From positions 62,001 through 126,000 of the forward strand of contig URYK01000003.1 in NCBI GenBank assembly GCA_900552125.1: DNA of 64,000 nt, read 5' to 3'. The stretch is from an uncultured Solobacterium sp. GTDB taxonomy: Bacteria; Bacillota_I; Bacilli_A; Erysipelotrichales; Erysipelotrichaceae. The translations under genes and the position numbers were made by a program. This document shows positions 25,548 through 34,121 of this stretch, piece by piece (within the stretch, counting starts at the first letter, position 1; every line of letters begins with the position of its first letter). The notes under the pieces were generated by a model. It had not been told where the DNA came from. It saw nothing but the letters and a program-made list of their open reading frames with translations, and ran no database searches.

Positions 25548-25913
25548 ATGAGTGAAAAGGAAACGTTTGTCTATTGTTATTCCGCAAAGCAGCAGGAAGA
25601 AATAAAAACAATCAGAGATAAATATCTTCCTAAAGAAAATGACAAATTAACACAAATGAAAAAGCTTGATCAAAGTGTCACAAGAAAAGCAGCAATTATT
25701 TCGATTATTATAGGTTTCATCTTTACTTTAATTTTTGGAGTCGGATTATGTTGTGTGCTAGAATGGGATAATTTTATAGTAGGAATACCTGTAGGTGTTA
25801 TTGGTTTGATAGGAATGGCCTTAGCATATCCAGTTTATCAAAAACTAATAAGAAAACTACGTTCAAAGGTGTCGGATGAAATAATTAAACTCAGTGATGA
25901 GTTATTAAAATAA
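25548..25913 (+). CDS. Two-helix membrane protein, function unknown
   Basis: A 121-residue protein with a charged N-terminal helix (YSAKQQEEIKTIRDKYLPKEND), here given as its first 22-residue region in two parts: YSAKQQEEIK and TIRDKYLPKEND. Two membrane segments (about residues 49-70 and 76-96) and a charged C-terminal helix follow. It lies 22 bases after the kinase gene with a ribosome site, so it may belong to the two-component operon. I recall similar proteins labelled dihydropteridine reductase in some annotations. Nothing in this sequence supports that enzyme activity. A strong terminator follows. Confidence 0.7.
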   Translation: MSEKETFVYCYSAKQQEEIKTIRDKYLPKENDKLTQMKKLDQSVTRKAAIISIIIGFIFTLIFGVGLCCVLEWDNFIVGIPVGVIGLIGMALAYPVYQKLIRKLRSKVSDEIIKLSDELLK

Positions 25914-25927
25914 CATATAAAAAGATT

Positions 25928-25967
25928 AACGTATAGATATGTTGGCAATAACTATACGTTTTTTTTA
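25928..25967 (+). terminator. Terminator of the two-component operon
   Basis: AACGTATAG (25928-25936) pairs with CTATACGTT (25952-25960), followed by eight T. Confidence 0.88.
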
Positions 25968-25978
25968 TTTCACACAAC

Positions 25979-26027
25979 AAACAGTATATAACACTTGACA
26001 ACAGTTTACTACTGTTATATACTGTTT
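25979..26027 (+). promoter_or_regulatory. Promoter inside nested palindromes (GntR operator)
   Basis: TTGACA (25995-26000) and TATACT (26018-26023) are 17 bases apart. The outer inverted repeat is AAACAGTATATAACA (25979-25993) with its complement at 26013-26027. An inner one is AACAGT-N5-ACTGTT (26000-26016). The whole promoter lies within the outer palindrome. The GntR protein encoded next should bind here and shut off its own operon. Confidence 0.85.
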
Positions 26028-26053
26028 ATGTAAATAGAGGAGTGGTTTGATAA

Positions 26054-26425
26054 ATGAAGATAATTATAAATACATCCTTGATGGTTCCTATATATGAACA
26101 GATTGTTGATCAGATCAAAACACTGATACGAAATGGAGAATTAAAGGAAAATGATATACTTCCATCTGTTCGTACTTTATCGAAAGATTTAAAAATCAGT
26201 GCTTTAACAGTAAAAAAAGCATATGACAGTTTAGAAAGCGAAGGATTTACTGTTACAGTTCACGGAAAGGGAACTTATGTTGCGGCAACCAATACAGAGC
26301 TTTTGTTGGAAGAACAAAAAAAGGAATTAGAAAATGATTTAGAACAAGCCATTCAAAAAGGCAGACGATGTGGTATTAGCGATGAAGATATCCGAAGTTT
26401 ATTTGAATTGATATTGGAGGGATAA
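26054..26425 (+). CDS. GntR family regulator, YtrA type
   Basis: A 123-residue repressor. The winged-helix N-terminus reads PIYEQIVDQIKTLIRNGEL, then LPSVRTLSKDLKIS and the wing VHGKGTYVA. The short C-terminal helical tail marks the YtrA subfamily, whose members usually repress an ABC transporter operon that they head. That is the case here, with an ATPase three bases after and then a permease. AGAGGAGTGG precedes the ATG. Confidence 0.93.
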   Translation: MKIIINTSLMVPIYEQIVDQIKTLIRNGELKENDILPSVRTLSKDLKISALTVKKAYDSLESEGFTVTVHGKGTYVAATNTELLLEEQKKELENDLEQAIQKGRRCGISDEDIRSLFELILEG

Positions 26426-26428
26426 AAT

Positions 26429-27280
26429 ATGTTAAAGATTGAGCATGTAAAGAAAAGCTATAAGAATTTCTTATTAGATTGTTCTTTGGAAGTAAAACCA
26501 GGCAGTGTTACAGGATTAATTGGTCAGAATGGAGCCGGGAAAAGTACAACCTTTAAAGCAATCTTAGGACTTATATCCATAGATGGAGGAAATATCACTA
26601 TTCTAGGTAAAAATATTTCTGAATTTAGTTCCGAAGATAAAGAAAATCTAGGAGTTGTTCTTTCAGATTCTGGTTTTAGCGGTTATTTGACGATCAGAGA
26701 TATTCTTCCAATCTTGCAAAGCTTCTATAAAAAATTTGATTTACCATATTTTATGAAGCAAGTACAAAGTTTTCAATTACCGCTTGATAAGAAAATAAAA
26801 GAATTTTCTACAGGAATGAAGGCCAAACTTAAAGTATTAGTCGCAATCTCTCATGATGCAAAATTATTAATACTAGATGAACCTACTGCAGGACTTGATG
26901 TTATTGCTAGAGATGAATTATTAGAAATGCTAAGAGAATTTATGGAAATAGATGATAATCGTTCAATCTTGATCAGTTCTCATATCTCCAGTGATTTAGA
27001 AAGTCTATGTGATGATATTTACATGATTCACGAGGGAAAAATCATAATGCATGAAGATACGGATGTTCTACTAAGTGATTATGCAATATTAAAGGTAGAT
27101 GAACAACAATATCAGAATATTGATAAACAATATATTAAACGTATAAAAAAAGAAAGCTATGGCTATGTCTGTTTAACAGATCAGAAACAATACTATCTTG
27201 AAAACTATCCTAAAATTGTGATTGAAAAGGGTAGTATAGATGAAATAATTACTATGATGATAAGGGGGTCTGAATTATGA
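26429..27280 (+). CDS. ABC transporter ATP-binding protein (YtrB-like)
   Basis: A 283-residue ATPase with Walker A GQNGAGKST, signature FSTGMKAK, Walker B LLILDEPTAGLDV and switch His in ISSHIS. A C-terminal extension of about 70 residues follows the core, as in other GntR-linked ABC ATPases. It overlaps the permease gene by four bases. Operons of this type often respond to cell-envelope antibiotics or to nutrient shift. The inducer here is unknown. Confidence 0.93.
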   Translation: MLKIEHVKKSYKNFLLDCSLEVKPGSVTGLIGQNGAGKSTTFKAILGLISIDGGNITILGKNISEFSSEDKENLGVVLSDSGFSGYLTIRDILPILQSFYKKFDLPYFMKQVQSFQLPLDKKIKEFSTGMKAKLKVLVAISHDAKLLILDEPTAGLDVIARDELLEMLREFMEIDDNRSILISSHISSDLESLCDDIYMIHEGKIIMHEDTDVLLSDYAILKVDEQQYQNIDKQYIKRIKKESYGYVCLTDQKQYYLENYPKIVIEKGSIDEIITMMIRGSEL

Positions 27281-27930
27281 AAGGTATGTTGATCAAAGAC
27301 TTAAAGCTGATGAAAGGGCAAAAGAATTTCTTTATCTTGATTTTTATAGTCGCGCTAGGAATGACAATATTTGGAGATGACACATCATTTGCTTTAGGTT
27401 TTCTAACTTTCGTAGTGTCATTGTTTACCATAAGTACAATTAGTTATGATGAATTCGATAATGGAAATGCATTCCTATTTACTTTGCCGATTACTAGAAC
27501 AAAATATGCAATAGAAAAATATGTGTTAGGATTATTGTTAGGGGCTGGCGGAGGGCTGCTAGCTTTAGCAATAGTGATTTTATCGAATGTATTTAAAGAA
27601 ACAATGCCTGTTTTAGATATCGTTAGGATAGCCTCTATTATTTTTCCTGTAATGCTAGTAATATTAGCAATTATGATTCCATTTCAATTGAAATTTGGCA
27701 GTGAAAAAGGCAGATTAGCAATTATTGGTGCTGTTGGTTTAACACTATTATTAGGTATAGGAGTTGTAAAGGCTGCAGAGCTATTGAGTATAGATTTAGT
27801 TATGATGTTTAATAACGTAGCTGAGATGAACTTTGGTATGTTGCTAGGCGTTGTTTTAGTAATTGCATTAATTATTTGGGCAATTTCTATGACGATTAGT
27901 ATTTCAATTATGAAGAAAAAAGAGTTCTAG
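27277..27930 (+). CDS. ABC-2 type permease
   Basis: A 217-residue membrane protein with six hydrophobic segments, beginning MKGMLIKDLKLMKGQK. That opening, with cytoplasmic Lys residues before the first helix, is typical of ABC-2 permeases linked to GntR regulators. The segment ISYDEFDNGNAFLFTLPITR between helices two and three is the family's coupling region, LP-TR. With the preceding ATPase it would make a homodimeric exporter. A bidirectional terminator follows. Confidence 0.87.
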   Translation: MKGMLIKDLKLMKGQKNFFILIFIVALGMTIFGDDTSFALGFLTFVVSLFTISTISYDEFDNGNAFLFTLPITRTKYAIEKYVLGLLLGAGGGLLALAIVILSNVFKETMPVLDIVRIASIIFPVMLVILAIMIPFQLKFGSEKGRLAIIGAVGLTLLLGIGVVKAAELLSIDLVMMFNNVAEMNFGMLLGVVLVIALIIWAISMTISISIMKKKEF

Positions 27931-27970
27931 AACTATTATATCAGTAAAAGATATGTTAAATGAATTAAGT

Positions 27971-28010
27971 AAAAAATCGCATATAACTTTCATGTTTGTG
28001 CGATTTTTTT
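27971..28010. terminator. Bidirectional terminator
   Basis: AAAAAATCGCA (27971-27981) pairs with TGCGATTTTTT (27999-28009), with A and T runs on both sides. It ends the GntR-ABC operon and the converging minus-strand VOC gene. Confidence 0.88.
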
Positions 28011-28012
28011 CG

Positions 28013-28429
28013 TTAATATTCTCCTGTAATCTCTAAAACATTTCCATCAGGATCAGTTATATTAAAATAATAGTATGGAGTAAAGATGTTAACATAGAGT
28101 ATTTCTGTTACTTCACCAATGGATAGGTCTTTTATTCTCTCATACTCTTTACGTAAATCATCAACTTCAAAATTGAATATGACAATGTTATTCTTTTTTA
28201 TTTGATCTTCTTTATAAAATTCATCTATATAGGCTTGATTAAAGTGAGTTAATTTGTTTTCTTCAATCAATCTCTCATCATATTTTCTGTTGTATAAAGA
28301 TATACCACATGCAAAAACTATCCATCGATCTTCATTACGGTATATTGGCTCTTGTTGAAGCAAAGCCTGATAAAATGCGCATGATTTATTAATATCTTCT
28401 GTACAGATATAAGTTGTTCCTAATTTCAT
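28013..28429 (-). CDS. VOC (glyoxalase/bleomycin-resistance) family protein
   Basis: A 138-residue protein beginning MKLGTTYICTEDINKSCAFY, with the beta-alpha-beta-beta-beta pattern of the vicinal oxygen chelate fold. The C-terminal part FNITDPDGNVLEITGEY is diagnostic, and its Glu is a usual metal ligand. The substrate cannot be told. I use the ATG at 28429, which has GAGGTG before it, rather than the in-frame GTG that lies within that ribosome site. It follows the hydrolase gene by 15 bases, so the two form a small operon. Confidence 0.87.
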   Translation of the reverse strand: MKLGTTYICTEDINKSCAFYQALLQQEPIYRNEDRWIVFACGISLYNRKYDERLIEENKLTHFNQAYIDEFYKEDQIKKNNIVIFNFEVDDLRKEYERIKDLSIGEVTEILYVNIFTPYYYFNITDPDGNVLEITGEY

Positions 28430-28444
28430 AATACACACCTCGAT

Positions 28445-29083
28445 TTATTTATATAAAATATCTAGTATAATGTTTGCTAAAGAAGAAGGGTTTTCAATCA
28501 TAATCATATGACAAAAATCTTCCACAAATATTATATTTAATCTGTTTATGTCTTTTTTAGATAGATTTAAATCTTTTATTCTATTAGGGTAGTAAGAAAT
28601 ACCTCGGTCACCATAAATGGCATAAACTTTTTGTGAAATATTCGATAATAGATGAGTAAAGTCAAAATCATCCTGAATGCTCTTTAATAGCTCTTTTCGA
28701 TAAAAAATTCTTTCTTCATCAAACATCTTCATTATTTGTTCCCCATAGATTTCAATGTGTGCCTGTGTCATAAGGTTTCTGTAAAATGTATTTGCAGGTT
28801 TTAGGTTTGTGTCTAAAAATATAATTTTTTTAAAGTTCATCTGATATTTAGAAACTAATTGTAATGCGATGATACCACCTAGGCTATGACCGATAACAGC
28901 ATCGTATCTATAGCAGGAATATGTTTTGTATACCCATTTAGTTATATCATCAACACTAGTTGCCTTAGATGTAACAGCATGCGGATATTCAACATAATCA
29001 ACGTCATATTCGGTAAAATATGGGTGTATGTGTTTCCAAATGTCGTTTCTACAATTTACACCGTAAAGAAATAATAATCTCAT
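28445..29083 (-). CDS. Alpha/beta hydrolase
   Basis: A 212-residue protein of the alpha/beta hydrolase fold. The nucleophile elbow GHSLGG (about residues 65-70) follows a strand DAVI. An acid is probably in IYGDRG, and the catalytic His in EDFCHMIMIENP. There is no signal peptide, so it acts in the cytoplasm. The substrate is unknown. It is transcribed leftward with the VOC gene, and divergent from the membrane-anchored XRE gene. Confidence 0.88.
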   Translation of the reverse strand: MRLLFLYGVNCRNDIWKHIHPYFTEYDVDYVEYPHAVTSKATSVDDITKWVYKTYSCYRYDAVIGHSLGGIIALQLVSKYQMNFKKIIFLDTNLKPANTFYRNLMTQAHIEIYGEQIMKMFDEERIFYRKELLKSIQDDFDFTHLLSNISQKVYAIYGDRGISYYPNRIKDLNLSKKDINRLNIIFVEDFCHMIMIENPSSLANIILDILYK

Positions 29084-29242
29084 AAAAATCCCCTTTCGCA
29101 GATGAATCTGTATATTAGTATTTTATCATAGTATATAATTGAAATTCTATTTAAAAAATATAATTGTAATACAAAGTTGCGTAATAGTTGATAGCCATAA
29201 TCATCACTTTATTATACAATATAGGCATAAGGAGGGATGGCA

Positions 29243-29611
29243 ATGGAGGAAATTGAATTCTTTGTTCAGTTTATGGCATTATTTAAAGGTCTCTTTTTAA
29301 TTGTTTTGATGATGCTATTGTTGTATGCTATTTTGTTAGGTATTAAAACGTTGAAGAAACATAATGATTCTAAAGAGATACAAAATAATAAAAATGAGAT
29401 TGGTAAATCATTAAGTGAGATATTAAAAGAATATCGACAACGCTGTCATATGACACAAGAATTTGTGGCAGAAAGTTTAGGTGTTAGCCGTCAGGCAGTA
29501 TCCAAATGGGAGAATGGAGCTTCTGAACCTAGTACATCAAATCTAATTGCTTTAGCAGAATTATATGGTGTAACAGCTGAAGATTTATTAAAAAATATAA
29601 GTGTAAAATAA
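29243..29611 (+). CDS. Membrane-anchored XRE family regulator
   Basis: A 122-residue protein with an unusual layout. An N-terminal membrane helix (about residues 10-32) comes first, then a charged linker (KTLKKHNDSKEIQNNKN), then an XRE helix-turn-helix domain: LKEYRQRCHMTQEFVAESLG, with VSRQAVSKWENGASEP. The DNA-binding domain is therefore at the C-terminus and tethered to the inner face of the membrane. I prefer the ATG at 29243, seven bases after AAGGAGGG. The ATG at 29237 touches that site. The target is unknown. A TTGATA/TTATAC promoter may lie at 29188-29217. Confidence 0.85.
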   Translation: MEEIEFFVQFMALFKGLFLIVLMMLLLYAILLGIKTLKKHNDSKEIQNNKNEIGKSLSEILKEYRQRCHMTQEFVAESLGVSRQAVSKWENGASEPSTSNLIALAELYGVTAEDLLKNISVK

Positions 29612-29673
29612 AGGGAGAATATGTCAGGAAGATAATAGTTTTTTATAGTAATAAAAACAGTAGAATAAAGATT

Positions 29674-29719
29674 AAATACAGAAATATAAAAGATATCATT
29701 ATGTTTCTGTATTTTAGTA
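29674..29719 (+). terminator. Likely terminator after the anchored XRE gene
   Basis: AAATACAGAAA (29674-29684) pairs with TTTCTGTATTT (29704-29714) around a 19-base loop, followed by a short T-rich tail. Confidence 0.6.
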
Positions 29720-29771
29720 TGAAAGTGCTAGTTTTTTTAGATAGTACATACACTATGCTAGAGGTGGTCGT

Positions 29772-30854
29772 ATGTTTTCGAAGAGATGTAGACTTTTGAC
29801 TTCGCTTATTTTTATTTTAGTTATTATTGGAATCGTTATGGTTGGAAGTTCTTCTAGAGTGTGGGCTGTCGCTAAGTTTCAAAATGCTTCTTATTTCATG
29901 ACAAGACAAGCGATATTTGCTTTGCTTGGAGTTGTGGTGATGTATGTGGCTAGCCGCATATCTTTAATAAAATTAAGAAAATATAATAAGGTATTATTTA
30001 TCTTATGTGTAATAGCGCTTGTGTTAGTATTGATTCCTGGTATTGGTGTACAACGAAATGGGAGCCGCAGCTGGTTTGGAGTAGGTTCATTTTTGATACA
30101 GCCATCAGAATTTTTTAAGATTGCGATTATCATTAGTGTGGCAGATTTTTTGGCAAAGCGATATCGCATTAAGAGCTTTAAGAAAGATTTGTTGTATCCA
30201 GCTTTCTTAGTAATGTTAGGGTTTGGATTGATATTATTACAGCCTGATTTTGGAAGTGGATTAGTGATGGTGTGCTCAATTGTTGTGATGGTATTGGCTG
30301 CTGATTCTCCAATATCTTATTTTGTTAGGGTGGGTATGCTAGGTATTGCTGGATTAGGTGGTCTAATTATCTCAGCGCCATATCGTTTAGCTCGAATTAC
30401 TTCTTTTATTGATCCCTGGCAGGATCCTTTAGGGGCAGGGTTTCAGATTATTCAATCATTGTTCGCGATATCACCTGGAGGCATTCTTGGTGTAGGGTTT
30501 GATAATAGTATGCAGAAGCATTTTTATTTGCCTGAGCCACAGACTGATTTTATCTTTGCAATTTTTGCGGAAGAATTTGGTTTTATAGGCTGTGTGATAT
30601 TGATTGGCTTATTTTTGCTTGTGATTCATCAAGGGGTAAAAATTGCGATACGATGCAGCGATTCGTATTTATGTTATGCCGCAATCGGATTGATTTCCCT
30701 ATTTGCGATTCAGGTCATGATTAATCTGGGAGTAGTGGTCGGTTTATTTCCAGTGACGGGAATCACACTTCCATTTATCTCTTATGGAGGAAGTTCTTTA
30801 GTGGTTATGATGGGAAGCATGGGCCTGTTAATAAGTATTGCGAATGAGAACTGA
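29772..30854 (+). CDS. ftsW: FtsW, septal peptidoglycan polymerase (SEDS family)
   Basis: A 360-residue SEDS glycosyltransferase that polymerises lipid II at the division septum with a class B penicillin-binding protein. About ten membrane helices are present. Family landmarks are GSRSWFGVGSFLIQPSEF, with the conserved Trp and the catalytic-site Pro-Ser-Glu, and a later LPEPQTDFIFAIFAEEFG loop with the conserved Asp. RodA and SpoVE are close relatives, but position before murG-murB-divIB favours FtsW. AGAGGTGG precedes the ATG. Confidence 0.9.
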   Translation: MFSKRCRLLTSLIFILVIIGIVMVGSSSRVWAVAKFQNASYFMTRQAIFALLGVVVMYVASRISLIKLRKYNKVLFILCVIALVLVLIPGIGVQRNGSRSWFGVGSFLIQPSEFFKIAIIISVADFLAKRYRIKSFKKDLLYPAFLVMLGFGLILLQPDFGSGLVMVCSIVVMVLAADSPISYFVRVGMLGIAGLGGLIISAPYRLARITSFIDPWQDPLGAGFQIIQSLFAISPGGILGVGFDNSMQKHFYLPEPQTDFIFAIFAEEFGFIGCVILIGLFLLVIHQGVKIAIRCSDSYLCYAAIGLISLFAIQVMINLGVVVGLFPVTGITLPFISYGGSSLVVMMGSMGLLISIANEN

Positions 30855-30893
30855 AAATTCAGAAAAACACTGCCCAGAACAAAAGGTTTATGT

Positions 30894-30899
30894 TATAAT
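30894..30899 (+). promoter_or_regulatory. Extended -10 promoter of murG
   Basis: TGTTATAAT has the TG-N-TATAAT form, 22 bases before the murG start. No good -35 is present, as is common for extended -10 promoters. murG may be expressed from here as well as by read-through from ftsW. Confidence 0.45.
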
Positions 30900-30920
30900 A
30901 AAAAAACAAGGAGTGATTAC

Positions 30921-31994
30921 ATGAGAATACTGATTGCTACTGGAGGTACCGGAGGTCATATCTATCCTGCTTTGGCATTAGCGGATGCGGCAAAAAAACG
31001 TTACCGCGATATAGAAATATTATTTGTAGGAAATGATGATCGAATGGAGGCCAGTGAAGTACCTTCCCATGGATACGCCTTTAAAGGATTACATGCAAGC
31101 GGTCTTACAGGAAATGTATTTAATAAATGTAAAGCATTATTACTGATGATGAACTGTTATCGTAAAGCATGTAAGATTATAGATGAATTTCAACCAGATA
31201 TTGTGATTGGTTTTGGCGGATATGTCAGTGCACCAGTCATGCTGGCTGCTCATCATAAACATATTACAACAATGATTCATGAACAAAATTCCATTGTTGG
31301 TTTTTCCAATAAAATGGTTGCGAAATATATGGATGCAATTGTTATCTGTTATGAAAAATGTTTTGAAGAGTTTGGAAAAGAACGAACTCGTTTATTAGGT
31401 AATCCACGTGCGACAAACGCAGTTCAAGCAAAATTTGATAAGGATTATTTTTTGTCATTGGGTTTAACGATGGATAAGCCTTTGATTTTAGTTGTTATGG
31501 GTTCTTTGGGCTCTACTTCGGTAAATGCCATTATGAAAGATGCACTTTCCAAAGTAAGTGATAACTATCAGATATTATTTGTTACAGGTAAGAATAACTA
31601 TGAAGAAATACGTACACAAATACATGCACCGCATGTAAAAGTGGTAGATTATGTAAAACAGTTGGACATTATGGCAAAAGTAGATTTAATTATTTGCCGT
31701 GCAGGGGCTACAACAGCAGCAGAAATTACTGCTTTAGGTACTCCTAGTATCTTGATTCCAAGTCCATATGTTGCCCATAATCATCAATTCTATAATGCTA
31801 GTGTGCTTGTAGAGAAGAAAGCAGCTATGATGATCGAAGAAAAAGATTTATGTGCTGAGATATTAAATGAAAAGATTGAACAAATCATGTCAAATGAAAT
31901 ACTTCGCGCTTCCATGAAACGTGCAGCATTAGATTTAGGAAAACCAAATGCGAGTGATGATATATTGAATTGGTGCGATGAAATGAAAAGGTGA
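30921..31994 (+). CDS. murG: MurG, lipid II synthase
   Basis: A 357-residue glycosyltransferase that adds GlcNAc to lipid I to give lipid II on the inner face of the membrane. The N-terminal GGTGGHIYPALALA loop binds the lipid-linked substrate, and the segment IVIGFGGYVSAP and HEQNSIVG are family marks. The C-terminal domain has CRAGATTAAEITALGTPSI for the UDP-sugar. The gene ends 8 bases before the chosen murB start, in the order murG-murB-divIB seen in several Firmicutes. Confidence 0.96.
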   Translation: MRILIATGGTGGHIYPALALADAAKKRYRDIEILFVGNDDRMEASEVPSHGYAFKGLHASGLTGNVFNKCKALLLMMNCYRKACKIIDEFQPDIVIGFGGYVSAPVMLAAHHKHITTMIHEQNSIVGFSNKMVAKYMDAIVICYEKCFEEFGKERTRLLGNPRATNAVQAKFDKDYFLSLGLTMDKPLILVVMGSLGSTSVNAIMKDALSKVSDNYQILFVTGKNNYEEIRTQIHAPHVKVVDYVKQLDIMAKVDLIICRAGATTAAEITALGTPSILIPSPYVAHNHQFYNASVLVEKKAAMMIEEKDLCAEILNEKIEQIMSNEILRASMKRAALDLGKPNASDDILNWCDEMKR

Positions 31995-32002
31995 AGAAAC
32001 AA

Positions 32003-32905
32003 ATGAATATAGAAAATAAATTACGTTGTTATGGAGATGTGGAATGTAATGTTTCACTTGCAAAACGCACGACATTTCGAATCGGAGGGACATGCAGATA
32101 TTTTATCTATCCCAAAAATGAACTATGTCTCTTGCGGATTTTAGATATACTAGAGGAAGCAAAGATTCCTCACAAGATTTTTGGAAAGGGCAGTAATATC
32201 CTTTGTAGTGATGAAGAATACGTTGGAGCAATCTTGTGCCTTGATCGTTATTTTACAGATTTTTATTTTGAAGATGATGGTTCCTGCCTTGTACAGGCGG
32301 GGACAAGTATTATATTGTTAGCCCATGAAGCAATGAAAAATTCGTTTAGCGGATTAGAGTTTGCAAGCGGGATACCTGGCACTGTAGGTGGAGCTGTATT
32401 TATGAATGCAGGTGCTTATAAGAACGATATGTCCGATATTATACAGGAAGTATATGTTTTAAAAGGACATAGTATTGAAGTTATGCAGGTGAATGAATTA
32501 GATTATGCATATCGCCACTCTATTTTTCAGTCACATCAGGACTGGATTATTCTAGGTGCTAGACTTCAGCTTACAAAAGGAAGTCAGAAAGAGATTCGTG
32601 ATCTGATGGATTCCAGAAGAAAACGCAGAATGGAATCACAGCCATTAGATAAACCTTGTGCTGGCAGTATGTTTCGAAATCCAGAAGACTATCAGGCATG
32701 GAAATTGATTGAAGATATTGAAATGCGAGGCTATCGAATTGGTGGTGCTATGGTTTCTGAAAAACATGCTAATTTTATTGTGAATGAGCATGATGCAAAA
32801 GCAAGTGAAGTAGCTGAATTGGTCGAACTTATTCAGAAGAAAGTAAAAGAGCGCTTCGATATTGATTTGATTACGGAAGTTGAGAAATTTAATTGGAAGA
32901 ATTAA
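32003..32905 (+). CDS. murB: MurB, UDP-N-acetylenolpyruvoylglucosamine reductase
   Basis: A 300-residue FAD enzyme that makes UDP-MurNAc from the enolpyruvyl intermediate using NADPH. The FAD-binding part shows TTFRIGG, FGKGSN and SGLEFASGIPGTVGGAVFMNAGAY. The catalytic Ser is in PCAGSMFRNP. The lack of a Tyr loop makes this the type IIb form typical of Gram-positives. I start it at the ATG at 32003, nine bases after AAAGGTGA. The GTG at 31991 overlaps that site. Confidence 0.95.
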   Translation: MNIENKLRCYGDVECNVSLAKRTTFRIGGTCRYFIYPKNELCLLRILDILEEAKIPHKIFGKGSNILCSDEEYVGAILCLDRYFTDFYFEDDGSCLVQAGTSIILLAHEAMKNSFSGLEFASGIPGTVGGAVFMNAGAYKNDMSDIIQEVYVLKGHSIEVMQVNELDYAYRHSIFQSHQDWIILGARLQLTKGSQKEIRDLMDSRRKRRMESQPLDKPCAGSMFRNPEDYQAWKLIEDIEMRGYRIGGAMVSEKHANFIVNEHDAKASEVAELVELIQKKVKERFDIDLITEVEKFNWKN

Positions 32906-33672
32906 ACGATTTACTTTATGATGATGTTGAAGCGAAGTATCTTTCTTTACAGAATAAGAAAAAAAAGCGAAAGAAGAAAAGAAGAAGAAAGCGTCTGACT
33001 ACTCTATTTACAGTTATTATTTTACTTGTTTTATATTTTATGAGTGATTTTTCTAAAGTGAAATATTTAGAAGTTAAAGGAAATCGATTCTATTCGGAAG
33101 AAAAGATTTTATCAATAGCAGATCTTTCTTATGAAAGCCGCTATGCAGTTCTTCCTAAAATTTATTTAAAATGGAAACTGAAAAAAGATCAGCTGATTGA
33201 AAGTGTGGAAATACATAAGACCTGGGATGGAGCTATTACGATCGATGTTAAAGAAAAGACAATTATTGGATACTATATCGAAGATGGGAAAAACTATGCA
33301 TTGATTGATGATGGCACGAGTAAGGAAATTACGAGCAGTGATTTGTCAATTATTGTAGACTATCCTTTGATTGATGGGTTTTCAAAAGAAGAAAGAATAA
33401 ATCTTGCGAAAAGCTTTTCACAGGAAGAAGAAGTTGATGAGACGATTATTCATATGATTTCGGAAATGGTACCGTATGAAACATCTTATGATGAACATAT
33501 GGTAAAAATAGTAATGCAGGATGGCAATACCATTTATACATCATATGAATCTATGCCGTTGCTGAATGATTATCTTGCGACATTAAAAAGCTTAAAGAAA
33601 AAGAATGTTTGTTTATGGCCAGATGTTGCCACTCACTCAATTCATAACGAAAGCTGTAGTAAAAAGGAATAA
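32893..33672 (+). CDS. divIB: DivIB/FtsQ cell division protein
   Basis: A 259-residue bitopic division protein. The N-terminus carries a strongly basic run (KKKKRKKKRRRKR, residues about 22-34) followed by one membrane helix (about 38-52). Outside is a POTRA domain beginning VKYLEVKGNRFYSEEKILSIAD (split: VKYLEVKGNRFYS, EEKILSIAD), then the beta domain. It scaffolds FtsL/DivIC and the septal synthase. The start is uncertain: a TTG at 32893 overlapping the end of murB is the only in-frame choice before the membrane helix, and the ribosome site is weak. Translational coupling to murB is likely. Confidence 0.88.
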   Translation: MEELNDLLYDDVEAKYLSLQNKKKKRKKKRRRKRLTTLFTVIILLVLYFMSDFSKVKYLEVKGNRFYSEEKILSIADLSYESRYAVLPKIYLKWKLKKDQLIESVEIHKTWDGAITIDVKEKTIIGYYIEDGKNYALIDDGTSKEITSSDLSIIVDYPLIDGFSKEERINLAKSFSQEEEVDETIIHMISEMVPYETSYDEHMVKIVMQDGNTIYTSYESMPLLNDYLATLKSLKKKNVCLWPDVATHSIHNESCSKKE

Positions 33673-33698
33673 GTTTCATAAAGAAATCGAGGAACTTA

Positions 33699-33727
33699 TT
33701 GGAATTATATAAGGTTTTTGATATAAT
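33699..33727 (+). promoter_or_regulatory. Promoter of asp23-fakA
   Basis: TTGGAA (33699-33704) and TATAAT (33722-33727) are 17 bases apart, 24 bases before the asp23-like gene. Confidence 0.75.
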
Positions 33728-33751
33728 AAGTAAGATGTAAGGAGGAATATT

Positions 33752-34111
33752 ATGTCAATCTCTAAAAGTACACAGTATGGAAATATCGAGATTTCGATTG
33801 ATGCCATTGCATCTTTAGCAGGCGGTGTTGTAACTGAATGTTATGGTGTTGTTGGTATGGCCTCTCAGAAATTTCTGAAAGATGGAATTGCAGAATTATT
33901 AAAAAAAGAAAATTACGCTAAAGGTGTCGTTGTTCGTCAAAAAGAAAATCATTTAGAATTAGATTTATACATTGTTGTTTCTCACGGTGTGAAGATCAGC
34001 GAAATAGTTTACGAAGTGCAGCAGCGCGTTAAATATATGCTAGAAAAATCCCTGGAATTAGAATTTAGTAAAGTAAATGTCTATGTACAAGACGTTAAGG
34101 TTATGAAGTAG
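33752..34111 (+). CDS. Asp23/Gls24 family envelope stress protein (YloU-like)
   Basis: A 119-residue protein of the Asp23/Gls24 family. The pattern YGNIEISIDAIASLAGGVVTECYGVVGM is typical (quoted in two parts: YGNIEISIDAIAS, LAGGVVTECYGVVGM), as is VNVYVQDVKV at the end. In Bacillus subtilis and many Firmicutes, yloU sits directly before the fatty acid kinase gene yloV, as here. Members stick to the inner face of the membrane through partner proteins and are linked to envelope homeostasis. AGGAGG lies seven bases before the ATG. Confidence 0.92.
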   Translation: MSISKSTQYGNIEISIDAIASLAGGVVTECYGVVGMASQKFLKDGIAELLKKENYAKGVVVRQKENHLELDLYIVVSHGVKISEIVYEVQQRVKYMLEKSLELEFSKVNVYVQDVKVMK

Positions 34112-34121
34112 GTAGATGTCT

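Noticed and set aside
25548..25913. Assignment as dihydropteridine reductase
   Set aside because: I recall that label on similar proteins, but this is a two-helix membrane protein with no nucleotide-binding motif.
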